DNA of 64,000 bases, from contig JAOSJV010000001.1 of NCBI GenBank assembly GCA_027493935.1, positions 2,379,157 to 2,443,156 of the forward strand, given 5' to 3'. A program made the translations under genes and the position numbers. The notes beneath the pieces are model-generated. The model saw nothing but the letters and a program-made list of their open reading frames with translations, was not told where the DNA came from and did not search any database. The first letter of the stretch is position 1. Every line of letters begins with the position of its first letter. The DNA comes from Burkholderiales bacterium. Lineage in GTDB: Bacteria > Pseudomonadota > Gammaproteobacteria > Burkholderiales > SG8-39. Shown here one piece after another: positions 33,658 through 41,237 of the stretch.

Positions 33658-33766
33658 ACCCTCCGCGTGGGTCGGGAGAGGGCCGATCCGCGGGGCAGCC
33701 ATCGTGCCGCCGAGGCCCCGCGAGCTTCCGCCCGAGGGCGAAGCGCGCCGCCGCCGATGCCGCCGA

Positions 33767-34912
33767 TCAGGGCTCCCCGGCGCGCGCGTAGAGCTTCAGG
33801 TATTCGGCCTTGGCGAGCGGGACGACGCGGGCAACCGCCAGGAGATCTTCGAGGTGAGCGGGCGAGCTGATGCCCGCGAGGCAGGTGCCGATGCCGGGCG
33901 TGGAGCGGGCGAACTGCAGCGCGCGCTGCGCGGGGTTGGCGAGCCCGGGCGTCGCCGTGGCCAGTGCTGCGGCGCACTCGCGGGCGAACAGACCCTTGCC
34001 GAGCGTGTGGCTCGCCACGACGTAGAGGTGCAGTTGGCGCGCAGCCTGGATGCTCGAAGCGACGTTGCCCTGTCCGGTCGCCTGCGAGAAGCGCGTGAAG
34101 CCCTCGGGCATCGCCTGGTTGAACGGCAGCTGCACGACGCGCAAGGCGTGCCTCGCGTGCCCCGCCACGGCCTGCGCCGCGCGCTCGGCGAGGCCGAGCA
34201 GCGACGTCAACGACTGGAAGAGCGGCGCGTCGGTCGCGGCGCGCAGCCCATCGAAAGTCGCGATGCCGTAGCAGCGGATCTTGGCCGCGCGCACGGCGGT
34301 CTCGAGCGCCTCGAACACCGCGCCGATCTTGCGGTTCGCGCGCTCCTTGCCGATAGCCGGGATGTGCACCTCGGGCTGGTCGAGCAGAAACGCGTCCAGC
34401 GTCGCAAGTCCGAGCGCCTCGCGCGCCGCGTCGATCTGCGCCGCGAGGTGCGCCGGGCTGATGAGATGACGCCCGGCGAGATCCGCGCGCGTGCCGAGGC
34501 CGCGCGCGACGATGTTCGCGTCGAGCCACGCATCGAGATCCGCCGGCACGCCTTCCGGAAAGGCGAGAAAGCCGCCCTTGGCGACGACGAAGACCTGCTC
34601 GCGCGCGACGCCGGCCGCGAACGCGTGCGCTAGGCCGGCGCCGAGCGCGCGCGCCGAGCGGCCGTAGCGGTAGTGCGCCGCGGTGTCGAAGACATTGATG
34701 CCCGCGCGCGCGACCGTGGCGACGATCTCCGCGTACGCCTCGTCTACGTCGTCGGTCGCCGCGCCGGGAAAGGTGCCGAGGCCGAGCGAGGAGAGCTTGA
34801 GGTGCCAGTTCAGGAAGTCGCTGTAGTGCCCCGGCGCACACCCGGCGCCGAACGTCCGCGCGTAGGCCTCGGTGCCCTGCCGCGTCGCGTAGCCCGGCCG
34901 CAACGTGCTCAT
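33767..34912 (-). CDS. Aldo/keto reductase family protein
   Basis: A 381-residue TIM-barrel oxidoreductase. The NADPH-type active-site elements are visible: FDTAAHYRYG with Asp76 and Tyr81/Tyr83, FVVAKGG with Lys near 112, and LDAFLLDQPEVH. The C-terminal QFARSTPGIGTCLAGISSPAHLED is the cofactor-binding GIxxxEQ-like end. The N-terminal extension of about 35 residues is longer than usual. It begins nine bases after the histone-deacetylase-family gene, indicating an operon. The substrate is unknown. Confidence 0.88.
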   Translation of the reverse strand: MSTLRPGYATRQGTEAYARTFGAGCAPGHYSDFLNWHLKLSSLGLGTFPGAATDDVDEAYAEIVATVARAGINVFDTAAHYRYGRSARALGAGLAHAFAAGVAREQVFVVAKGGFLAFPEGVPADLDAWLDANIVARGLGTRADLAGRHLISPAHLAAQIDAAREALGLATLDAFLLDQPEVHIPAIGKERANRKIGAVFEALETAVRAAKIRCYGIATFDGLRAATDAPLFQSLTSLLGLAERAAQAVAGHARHALRVVQLPFNQAMPEGFTRFSQATGQGNVASSIQAARQLHLYVVASHTLGKGLFARECAAALATATPGLANPAQRALQFARSTPGIGTCLAGISSPAHLEDLLAVARVVPLAKAEYLKLYARAGEP

Positions 34913-34921
34913 CGCGCGCGT

Positions 34922-36137
34922 TCAGCCAGACAGCGCCGCGGCGGCGAGCAGCGGATGCTCGAGCGCCCGCGCCGCAAGCGCGCGTACCTCCTCGCGCACC
35001 GTCTCGGTGGTCGCGGGCTCGACGCGCGCGCGCAGAAGCGATTGGTAGAACGCGTCGTCGTCGTCGGCGTCTCGCTCCCAGTCGACGCCGCGCAGCAGCG
35101 CCGCGCCCGCGGCCGGAAGCGTCTCGGGCAGCGCGCGGCCCGACAGCACGCCCCACAGGCCGGCCCAGGCGCGCGCCACGAGCAGCGGATGGTAGCCGCC
35201 GCCGCCAGTGGCGAGCACACGCGGGGTTCCGTCGGCATGTCGCGGCGCGCTCTCGACGATGCGTTCGCACACCGCGAGGAATGTCTGCGTCGCGCAGCGC
35301 CACCTGCCGAGCGGATCGCCGGCCAGCATGTCGGTGCCCGCCTGCAGCACGATCGCGTCCGGCCGGAAGCGCGCGAGCGCCCCCGGCCAGACGGCGTCGA
35401 AGACCAGCCGGTACTCCGCGTCGGTCAGTGCGCGCGGCAGCGGCACGTTGAGCGTGGTGTGGCCGCCGGCGGCACTACCCGTGTCCTCGAGGCGGCCGCC
35501 GCACCCCGGATACGCGTAGGCGGTATCCATGTGCAGCGAGAGCGTGAGCGTCTCCGGATCATCGCGGAAGGTCGCCTCCACGCCGTCGCAGTGGTGCGCA
35601 TCGATGTCCACGTAGAGCACGCGCCAGCCCGCGCGGCGCAGCCTGCAGCACCGCCAGCACCGGGTCGTTGAAGTAGCAGAAACCCTGCGCCCGTCCGGGC
35701 CGCGCGTGGTGCATGCCGCCGGCCGGGTTGAACGCGACTCGCCCGGCGAGCACCTCCTCGGCGGCCTGGATGCTCGCGCCGGCTGCAGTCGCCGGCGTGC
35801 TGAAAAAGTGGTCGAAGTACGGGTTCTCGAGCGTGCCGAGCGCGAACGCCGCGCGATGCGCCTGGCGCACGCGGCCGAGCTGCTCCGCGCGCTTGATGGC
35901 GGCGACGTACGCGCGGTCGTGGAACCACGCGAGCTCGAAGTCGGTCGCCTCGCGCGCCGGCACCTCCTCGGCCGGCGTGATCGCTCCGTAGGCCCCGATG
36001 AGGTCGCGCGCGAGGGCGACGCGCGGAATAGCGAGCGGATGGTTCGGCGCGTACGCGCGGAGGCGGTAACGCTCCGAGCCGATGAAGCGGGCCGGCCGGC
36101 CGGGCGGAATCGTCGCGCCGGCGGGCGTGCCGGTCAA
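34922..36137 (-). CDS. Histone deacetylase family protein (acetylpolyamine/AcuC-type), frameshifted
   Basis: About 404 residues, a zinc-dependent deacetylase fold. The motifs are in order: PAGGMHHARPGRAQGFCYFND (active-site His pair), VDIDAHHCDGVE (zinc Asp/His), QAGTDMLAGDPLG (zinc Asp) and GGGGYHP. In bacteria this family acts on acetylated small molecules or proteins; the substrate here is unknown. The TTG at 36137 overlaps the stop of the upstream gene (TTGA), so it is translationally coupled. An extra base near 35640 splits the protein between FNDPVLAVLQ and VLYVDIDAHHCDG. Confidence 0.87.
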
Positions 36138-36565
36138 TCCGCGACCCGCCCTTCGCGGACGCAACGCGTACGCACGTAGAGATGGACGTGTCGCGCGAGG
36201 CGCACCGCCATCCGTTGCGCCGCCGCGGGCAGCGCGTCGCGCCGCGCCGCGGCGAGGCAGTTCCGGTAGTAGACGAGCTCGCGGCAGCTGTCGCGGATCG
36301 CGTTCCAGGCGGGATCGCCCTTGACAAGCGCCTTCCACACCTCGAGCACGTCGGCGTCGGGCGCCGGGGCGGCCTTGTCGCCGGCGGCCGCGAGGTAGGC
36401 GCGCATCGTCTCGCGCACGTGGGCGATCGCGGGTTCGAGCACTTCGGCGACGTCGATCTCCGCAGGCGCGCCGACGGCGGCCTCCAGCCGGCCAATCGCA
36501 CCGTCGATCGCCGCGAGGCGGCCTGCCAGCGCCGCGTGCACGGCCTCTTCGCTCGTGGAATGCAT
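36134..36565 (-). CDS. Hypothetical protein, 143 residues
   Basis: Unrecognised. It is mainly helical, with a hydrophobic first helix-rich third, then DVLEVWKALVKGDPAWNAIRDSCRELVYYRNCL and a basic C-terminus. No signal or TM segment. Its stop overlaps the start of the deacetylase-family gene, so it probably works with that enzyme and the aldo/keto reductase that follows. The second terminal-inverted-repeat copy lies 24 bases upstream of its ATG and may have displaced its promoter. Confidence 0.65.
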   Translation of the reverse strand: MHSTSEEAVHAALAGRLAAIDGAIGRLEAAVGAPAEIDVAEVLEPAIAHVRETMRAYLAAAGDKAAPAPDADVLEVWKALVKGDPAWNAIRDSCRELVYYRNCLAAARRDALPAAAQRMAVRLARHVHLYVRTRCVREGRVAD

Positions 36566-36588
36566 TGCCGACAGTATTAGATCTTGCC

Positions 36589-36742
36589 AGAAGCCATCTC
36601 AGAATCGCGGCCGTGCTTCTGCGTGAACTGAGGTCGTACGAACAAGGGGCAAATCGCCCCTTCTATATCCCCGAGCGAACCCGGGGCGGCCCCTCGCAAA
36701 TCCCCTCTTTCGCGGTTGCATTCTCATTTTGATATCGGTTCT
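36589..36742. repeat. MITE-like repeat with terminal inverted repeats, copy 2 (154 bp)
   Basis: The ends read AGAAGCCATCTCAGAAT and, on the other strand, AGAACCGATATCAAAAT. It shares GGGGATTTGC, CTTGTTCGTACGACCT and CACGGCCGCGATT with copy 1 at 28141-28257, in the opposite orientation. It is about 37 bp longer because of extra GC hairpin sequence in the middle (GGGGCGATTTGCCCC and a CCGGG-rich arm). It is non-coding and lies between the 143-residue hypothetical gene and a plus-strand gene. Confidence 0.75.
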
Positions 36743-36823
36743 AATGTCTCGCTATTCTAGCGCGTAGCGCGGCGAGCGCGCCGGCATCGGCATCCCGAGC
36801 GAACGCTGTGCGAGGAGAGGACC

Positions 36824-37147
36824 GTGAAGAAGCTGGTCAAGCTCGTCAAGCTCAACAACCTCCAGTACAACCCGAACCGCGACCCGCAAGTCTACCGCCG
36901 CGTGCCGCGCGAAGCGTTTCGCATCCAGGCCGTTCTGGACGGCACCGGCACCGCGACCTGTGCCGTGCGCGATGCCGAAGGCAAACCGTTGGCCGAGGCC
37001 GCGGTCGCCGCGCCGGGCACGTTCGAGCACCGCGTCGCGTTCGACCGGCCGGGCCACTACCTGGTGACCCTCGAAGTCACGCGCGGCGCAGAGACGTTCA
37101 CGCAACCGCTGCGGCTCGACGTGCTGGAGCACGCCTGGCGCGGGTGA
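36824..37147 (+). CDS. Hypothetical protein, beta-rich, 107 residues
   Basis: Starts at a GTG with GAGGAGAGG just upstream, which supports translation. The product is MKKLVKLVKLNNLQYNPNRD followed by a beta-sandwich-like region (FRIQAVLDGTGTATCAVRDA, GHYLVTLEVTRGAETF) that could be a small Ig-like or carbohydrate-binding fold. No signal peptide. I do not recognise the family. Confidence 0.6.
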   Translation: MKKLVKLVKLNNLQYNPNRDPQVYRRVPREAFRIQAVLDGTGTATCAVRDAEGKPLAEAAVAAPGTFEHRVAFDRPGHYLVTLEVTRGAETFTQPLRLDVLEHAWRG

Positions 37148-37549
37148 TCGCCGCCGGCGGAAGGCGTTGCCGACGACCGCCGCCGAAGCCGCATTGCGCA
37201 CCCGTGCGGGGCGCACCCGGACCGCGCGCCGCGCGCGCCCGACGCGCCCCGGCATGCGAGCATAACTCCCTGATAATCGGACGCAAGTTGCGAGCGTGGT
37301 GAAGTGCCGCGGCAACCCGCGCCGGCAGCCGATCCGCGTGGCACCCGTCGATCACGAAGCACGCCGCGCCATCCGGCCCGCCCGCGCGGCGCGGTGGCCG
37401 TATTCCCTGCGGCGCCTTCCGCGCGTAGAGTCAGAGGTAGGGGCAGCGTCGGGCAGCCGCCGTCACGGTTCGCGATCGATCCGACGGCCCAGGGCGGCCC
37501 CGCTGCGCGGCCCGACTGTGCGGCGATTGGCGCAACGATATCTTTCGGC
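37148..37549 (+). other. Gene-free stretch upstream of the sensor kinase
   Basis: About 400 bases without a credible gene. A GATAAT at 37272-37277 could be a -10 box for the sensor kinase, but no -35 is seen at the right distance. The DNA is otherwise GC-rich without strong repeats. Confidence 0.4.
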
Positions 37550-38848
37550 ATGGGCATCGAGAGCGATGCGATTTGGCTCGGCCTGGTCGCGCTGGGGGGA
37601 GCGCTCGCCGCGGCGCTGATCGCGCTCGCCGTCGCGGCGCTGCGCCTGCGCGAGGCGGAGCAACGGGTGCGGGACAAGGAGGTCGAGCACCAGGGCGTGC
37701 TCGACCGGCTGCAGGAGAACGAGTACCGCCTGCGCGCGATCATCGAGTCCGAGCCCGAGTGCGTGAAGCTCCAGGCCGCCGACGGCACGGTGCTCGAGAT
37801 CAACCCGGCGGGCCTCAAGCTGGTCGACGCCGACCGCTTCGAGGACATCGTCGGCAAGCCCATCTACAGCGTCGTCGCGCCGGAGTGCATCGAGATCTAC
37901 CGCGAGAACATGCGCCGGGTCTTCGCCGGTGAAGCGCTCGTCTACGAGTTCCGCTCGATCACCCTCAAGGGCAGGACCTGCTGGATGGAGACCCACGCGG
38001 TCCCGTTGCGCGATGCCCGCGGTGCGATCTACGCGCTGCTCGGCATCACGCGCGACGTCACCGAGCACAAGCTCGCCGAGGAGCAGGTGCGGCGCCATCA
38101 GACCGAGCTCGCGCGGGTGGCGCGGCTCTCGACCATGGGCGAGATGGCGACCGGCCTCGCGCACGAGCTCAACCAGCCGCTCGCCGCGATCGCAAACTTC
38201 GCGCGCGGCTGCATCCGCCGGCTGCGCAGCGGCGACGTGGCGCCGGGCGAGCTGATCCGGCCGCTCGAGGAGGTCTGCCAGCAGGCCGAGCGCGCGGGCG
38301 AGGTCATGCGGCACGTGCGCGACTTCGTCCGCAAGCGCGAGCCGGTGCTCGCCGCCACGGACCTCAACCAGATCGTGCGCGGCGTGGCGAAGTTCAACGA
38401 GATGGAAACCCGCCAGCAGAACGCCGTCCTGAAGCTCGACCTCGCTCCCGAGCTGCCCCGCGTGTGGGCCGACCCCATCATGGTCGAGCAGGTGATCGGC
38501 AACCTCGTGCGCAACTCGATCGAGGCGATGGCCGAGGCGCGTTCGCGGCGGCGCGAGATCACGATCCGCACCGCAGCGAGCGGACGCGACGCGGTCGAGG
38601 TCGAGATCGGCGACACCGGGCCGGGGATCGACGGCGCGCTCATCGACCAGGTGTTCGACCAGTTCTTCACCACCAAGCCGGAAGGCGTCGGCATGGGGCT
38701 GTCGATCAGCCGTTCGATCGTCGAGTCGCACGGTGGCAGCATCCGCGCCGAATCGCGCGCCGGCGGCGGCGCGACGTTCCGTTTCTCGCTGCAGGCGGTC
38801 GCGCAGAGGGAAAGCAGCGTTGAGCGACGCTACAGTATTCATCGTTGA
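37550..38848 (+). CDS. PAS-domain sensor histidine kinase (FixL/TodS-like)
   Basis: A 432-residue kinase. There is one N-terminal TM segment (about 8-30), a short coiled coil, a PAS domain (about 58-165) with PAC ending RDVTEHKLAEEQ, then the HisKA domain with His205 in GEMATGLAHELNQPLAAI. The ATPase domain shows NLVRNSIEAM (N box), DTGPGID (G1) and GMGLSIS (G2). The PAS has no obvious haem-binding histidine signature that I can assign. Its 3' end overlaps the response-regulator gene by 29 bases, so they form a pair. It lies next to the haem-copper respiratory genes. Confidence 0.9.
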   Translation: MGIESDAIWLGLVALGGALAAALIALAVAALRLREAEQRVRDKEVEHQGVLDRLQENEYRLRAIIESEPECVKLQAADGTVLEINPAGLKLVDADRFEDIVGKPIYSVVAPECIEIYRENMRRVFAGEALVYEFRSITLKGRTCWMETHAVPLRDARGAIYALLGITRDVTEHKLAEEQVRRHQTELARVARLSTMGEMATGLAHELNQPLAAIANFARGCIRRLRSGDVAPGELIRPLEEVCQQAERAGEVMRHVRDFVRKREPVLAATDLNQIVRGVAKFNEMETRQQNAVLKLDLAPELPRVWADPIMVEQVIGNLVRNSIEAMAEARSRRREITIRTAASGRDAVEVEIGDTGPGIDGALIDQVFDQFFTTKPEGVGMGLSISRSIVESHGGSIRAESRAGGGATFRFSLQAVAQRESSVERRYSIHR

Positions 38849-39434
38849 CGACGACCGGGCGGTCGCGCGCAGCCTGCGCTGGCTCATCGAGTCGGTGCGC
38901 CTCAAGGTCGAGACGTACGCCTCGGCGCACGATTTCCTGGACGCCTACGATGCGGCGCGGCCGGGCTGCCTGGTGCTCGACGTGCGCATGCCGGAGATGA
39001 GCGGTCTCGAGTTGCAGCAGCGCCTGGCCGCGCGGCCCGCGTATCACCTGCCGATCGTGTTCATCACCGGGCACGGCGACGTGCAGATGGCGGTGCGCGC
39101 AGTGAAGGCCGGCGCGTTCGATTTCGTCGAGAAGCCTTTCAACGACCAGGATCTGCTCGACCGCGTCCAACGGGCGATCGCGCACGATGCGGCGCAGCGC
39201 GAGCGCGAATGCCAGCGCGAGCAGCGGCGGGCGCTCTTCGCCAGCCTGACCGCGCGCGAGCGCGAGGTGCTCGACCTGGTGGTCGAGGGGCTGTCGAACA
39301 AGGCGATCGCCAATTCCCTCGGCGTGAGCGCGAAGACCGTGGAGTTCCATCGCGCCAAGGTCATGGAGAAGCTGCACGCCAGGTCGCTCACCGACCTGGT
39401 GAAGCTCGCCATGCAGTACGCAAGCGAGGCCTGA
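38820..39434 (+). CDS. FixJ-family response regulator
   Basis: A 204-residue DNA-binding response regulator starting at TTG 38820, inside the kinase gene's end. The receiver domain has the acidic pocket VDDD (10-12) and phospho-acceptor Asp54 in CLVLDVRMPEMSG, with Thr and Lys partners in ITGHGD and VEKPF. The C-terminal LuxR-type helix-turn-helix is LTAREREVLDLVVEGLSNKA, then IANSLGVSAKTVEFHRAKVM. This is the FixJ/NarL architecture. Likely targets are nearby, possibly the divergent ctaB/haem-copper promoters, but that is inference. Confidence 0.92.
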   Translation: MSDATVFIVDDDRAVARSLRWLIESVRLKVETYASAHDFLDAYDAARPGCLVLDVRMPEMSGLELQQRLAARPAYHLPIVFITGHGDVQMAVRAVKAGAFDFVEKPFNDQDLLDRVQRAIAHDAAQRERECQREQRRALFASLTAREREVLDLVVEGLSNKAIANSLGVSAKTVEFHRAKVMEKLHARSLTDLVKLAMQYASEA

Positions 39435-39464
39435 TTCGCCGGGCGCGCAAGGCCGCCACCACGC

Positions 39465-40361
39465 TCAGGCGCCGAGGTGGTGGTCGACGAGCAGCGCCGC
39501 GAACAGGGCCGCGAGGTAGAGGACCGAGAAGCGGAAGGCACGCTGCGCCGCGCGGTCGCTGTAGCGTCGCCACACCCGCCAGGCATGGCGGACGAAAGCC
39601 GCGTTGAGCAGCGCGGCCGCGCAGAGATAGGGCCAGCCGCTCATGCCGATGGCGAAGGGCATCAGCGCGACGAGCGCGAGCGCGAGCGTGTAGGCGAGGA
39701 TACTCGCCTGGGTGTACGCGCGCCCGCGCACCACTGGCAGCATCGGCAGACCCGCCTCGGCGTACTCGCGCGCCCGGTACAGCGCCAACGACCAGAAGTG
39801 CGGTGGCGTCCAGACGAATATGATCAGGAACAGCAGCCAGGCTTCGCCCGGCGTCTCGCCGGTCACCGCGGCCCAGCCGAGCACCGGCGGCATCGCGCCC
39901 GAAGCGCCGCCGAGGACGATGTTCTGCGGCGTGCGCGGCTTCAGGATCGCCGTGTAGACGACCGCGTAACCGACGAAGGTCGCCAGCGTGAGCCACATGG
40001 TGAGCGGATTCGTCCCGGCGTAGAGCAGCGCGAGGCCGGCGCCGCCCGCCAGCCCCGCAACGCCCAGGGTCTCGAGCGCGCCCACCTCGCCGCGCGGCAG
40101 CGGGCGCCCGCGCGTGCGCGCCATGACGGCATCGATCTCCCGCTCGATCAGGCAGTTTGCGGCCGCGGCGGCGCCGGCCACCAGCGTGATGCCCAGCGTG
40201 CCCGCCGCGAGGGTCTGCAGCGGTACCATGCCGGGCGCGGCAAGGAACATGCCGATGACCGAGCAGAAGACGATCAGCGTGATCACCCGCGGCTTGGCGA
40301 GCCGCAGGTACTGCCGCAGCCGCTCGCTCGCGATCGATCGGGTGAGAAGCAGCTCGTTCAT
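39465..40361 (-). CDS. ctaB: Protohaem IX farnesyltransferase (haem O synthase)
   Basis: A 298-residue UbiA-superfamily membrane enzyme with about nine TM segments that farnesylates haem B to haem O. The diagnostic Asp-rich loop is [42 protein letters not shown] at the N-terminus is typical of CtaB/CyoE. It is divergent from the CuA-subunit gene and shares a 283-base promoter region with it, which ties haem O or A supply to this oxidoreductase. Confidence 0.93.
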   Translation of the reverse strand: MNELLLTRSIASERLRQYLRLAKPRVITLIVFCSVIGMFLAAPGMVPLQTLAAGTLGITLVAGAAAAANCLIEREIDAVMARTRGRPLPRGEVGALETLGVAGLAGGAGLALLYAGTNPLTMWLTLATFVGYAVVYTAILKPRTPQNIVLGGASGAMPPVLGWAAVTGETPGEAWLLFLIIFVWTPPHFWSLALYRAREYAEAGLPMLPVVRGRAYTQASILAYTLALALVALMPFAIGMSGWPYLCAAALLNAAFVRHAWRVWRRYSDRAAQRAFRFSVLYLAALFAALLVDHHLGA

Positions 40362-40446
40362 GACCCCTCCCGCCGGCGCGCGCGCGCCGGCAGGCCCAGT
40401 CTAACCCACTGGCACAGCGACTCAATCCGGGACAACCTTGATCCGC

Positions 40447-40462
40447 CTAGGAAGTACCCTAG
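40447..40462. promoter_or_regulatory. Inverted repeat CTAGG-N6-CCTAG, candidate operator
   Basis: A perfect 5-bp inverted repeat with a six-base spacer, centred one helical turn apart. It lies in the 283-base divergent region between ctaB and the CuA-subunit gene. A similar CCTGGG block follows a few bases later. The FixJ-like regulator encoded 1 kb away is a candidate binder. The same gap contains a lone TTGAT half-site. Function is untested. Confidence 0.35.
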
Positions 40463-40644
40463 TTGCCTGGGAGGCAGCGCGGGGTTAAGTTTCCGGTCAC
40501 CGGGAGAACAAAGGAAGCGCTGTGCCGGCGGGCGCCGGTGCGGCGTTGCTGGATGCTGCGCCGCGAGCGGGGACCGGCACAACCGCCGAGCCGCCGCGCA
40601 TCACATGGCGTGGCGTGGCGCGTCGAATGTTCGGAGGAGGCGAC

Positions 40645-41209
40645 ATGCGCGATTTCCTGTTCACCGGCTGGGGCGCATTCTGGATGATGCTCTTCATGGT
40701 CGCGCCGTTCGGCGCGATGTTCTACTACGTCGTGCGCCGGAAGAGCGTGGTCGACCCCGCGCCGAGCGGCACCCCGCGCAGCACGCTCTCCCCGCATCGA
40801 GGGCATCTGGCTGACGGTGGTGTTCGTGGTCTTCGTCGGCGTCAACCTCGCCAGCCTCAAGTACATGCCCACCATCGCCGCCGCGCGCGCCGAGACGAGC
40901 CGCGACCCGGTGCAGGAGATCAACCTTACGGCCAAGTCCTGGGGCTACGACATCTCGAGCCGCCAGATCGAGGCCGGCCGGCCGGTCCGGTTCTCGGGCA
41001 AGAGCAGCGACACGCAGCACGGCTTCGCCGTCTATCACCCCAGCGGCCGGATGCTCTTCACCATGATGCTCATGCCGGGCCTCACCAACCCCACCACGCT
41101 CGTGCACACGTTCCGCGAGCCCGGCAAGTACAAGGTGCGCTGCCTCGAATACTGCGGCATCGCCCATCACGGCATGCTGGACGAATTGACCGTGGTCGCG
41201 CGCAACTGA
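40645..41209 (+). CDS. CuA-containing subunit II of a haem-copper oxidoreductase, frameshifted
   Basis: A short subunit II (about 187 residues corrected) with two TM segments (about 12-30 and 54-71) and a periplasmic cupredoxin domain. All CuA ligands are present: His125 in DTQHGF, then Cys166, Glu168, Cys170, His174 and Met177 in RCLEYCGIAHHGM. It accepts electrons from a soluble donor and passes them to subunit I, encoded 28 bases downstream. The ATG has a near-perfect GGAGGAGG ribosome binding site. One extra base near 40795 splits it between TLSP and IEGIWLTVVF. It resembles the CuA subunits of NorSY-type enzymes as well as oxidases. Confidence 0.87.
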
Positions 41210-41237
41210 GCGCGTCCGCAGCACAGGGAGACGACCC

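Noticed and set aside
40433..40440. FNR/CRP-type site TTGAT upstream of the CuA-subunit gene
   Set aside because: Only one half-site is present; the matching ATCAA half is missing at the proper distance.
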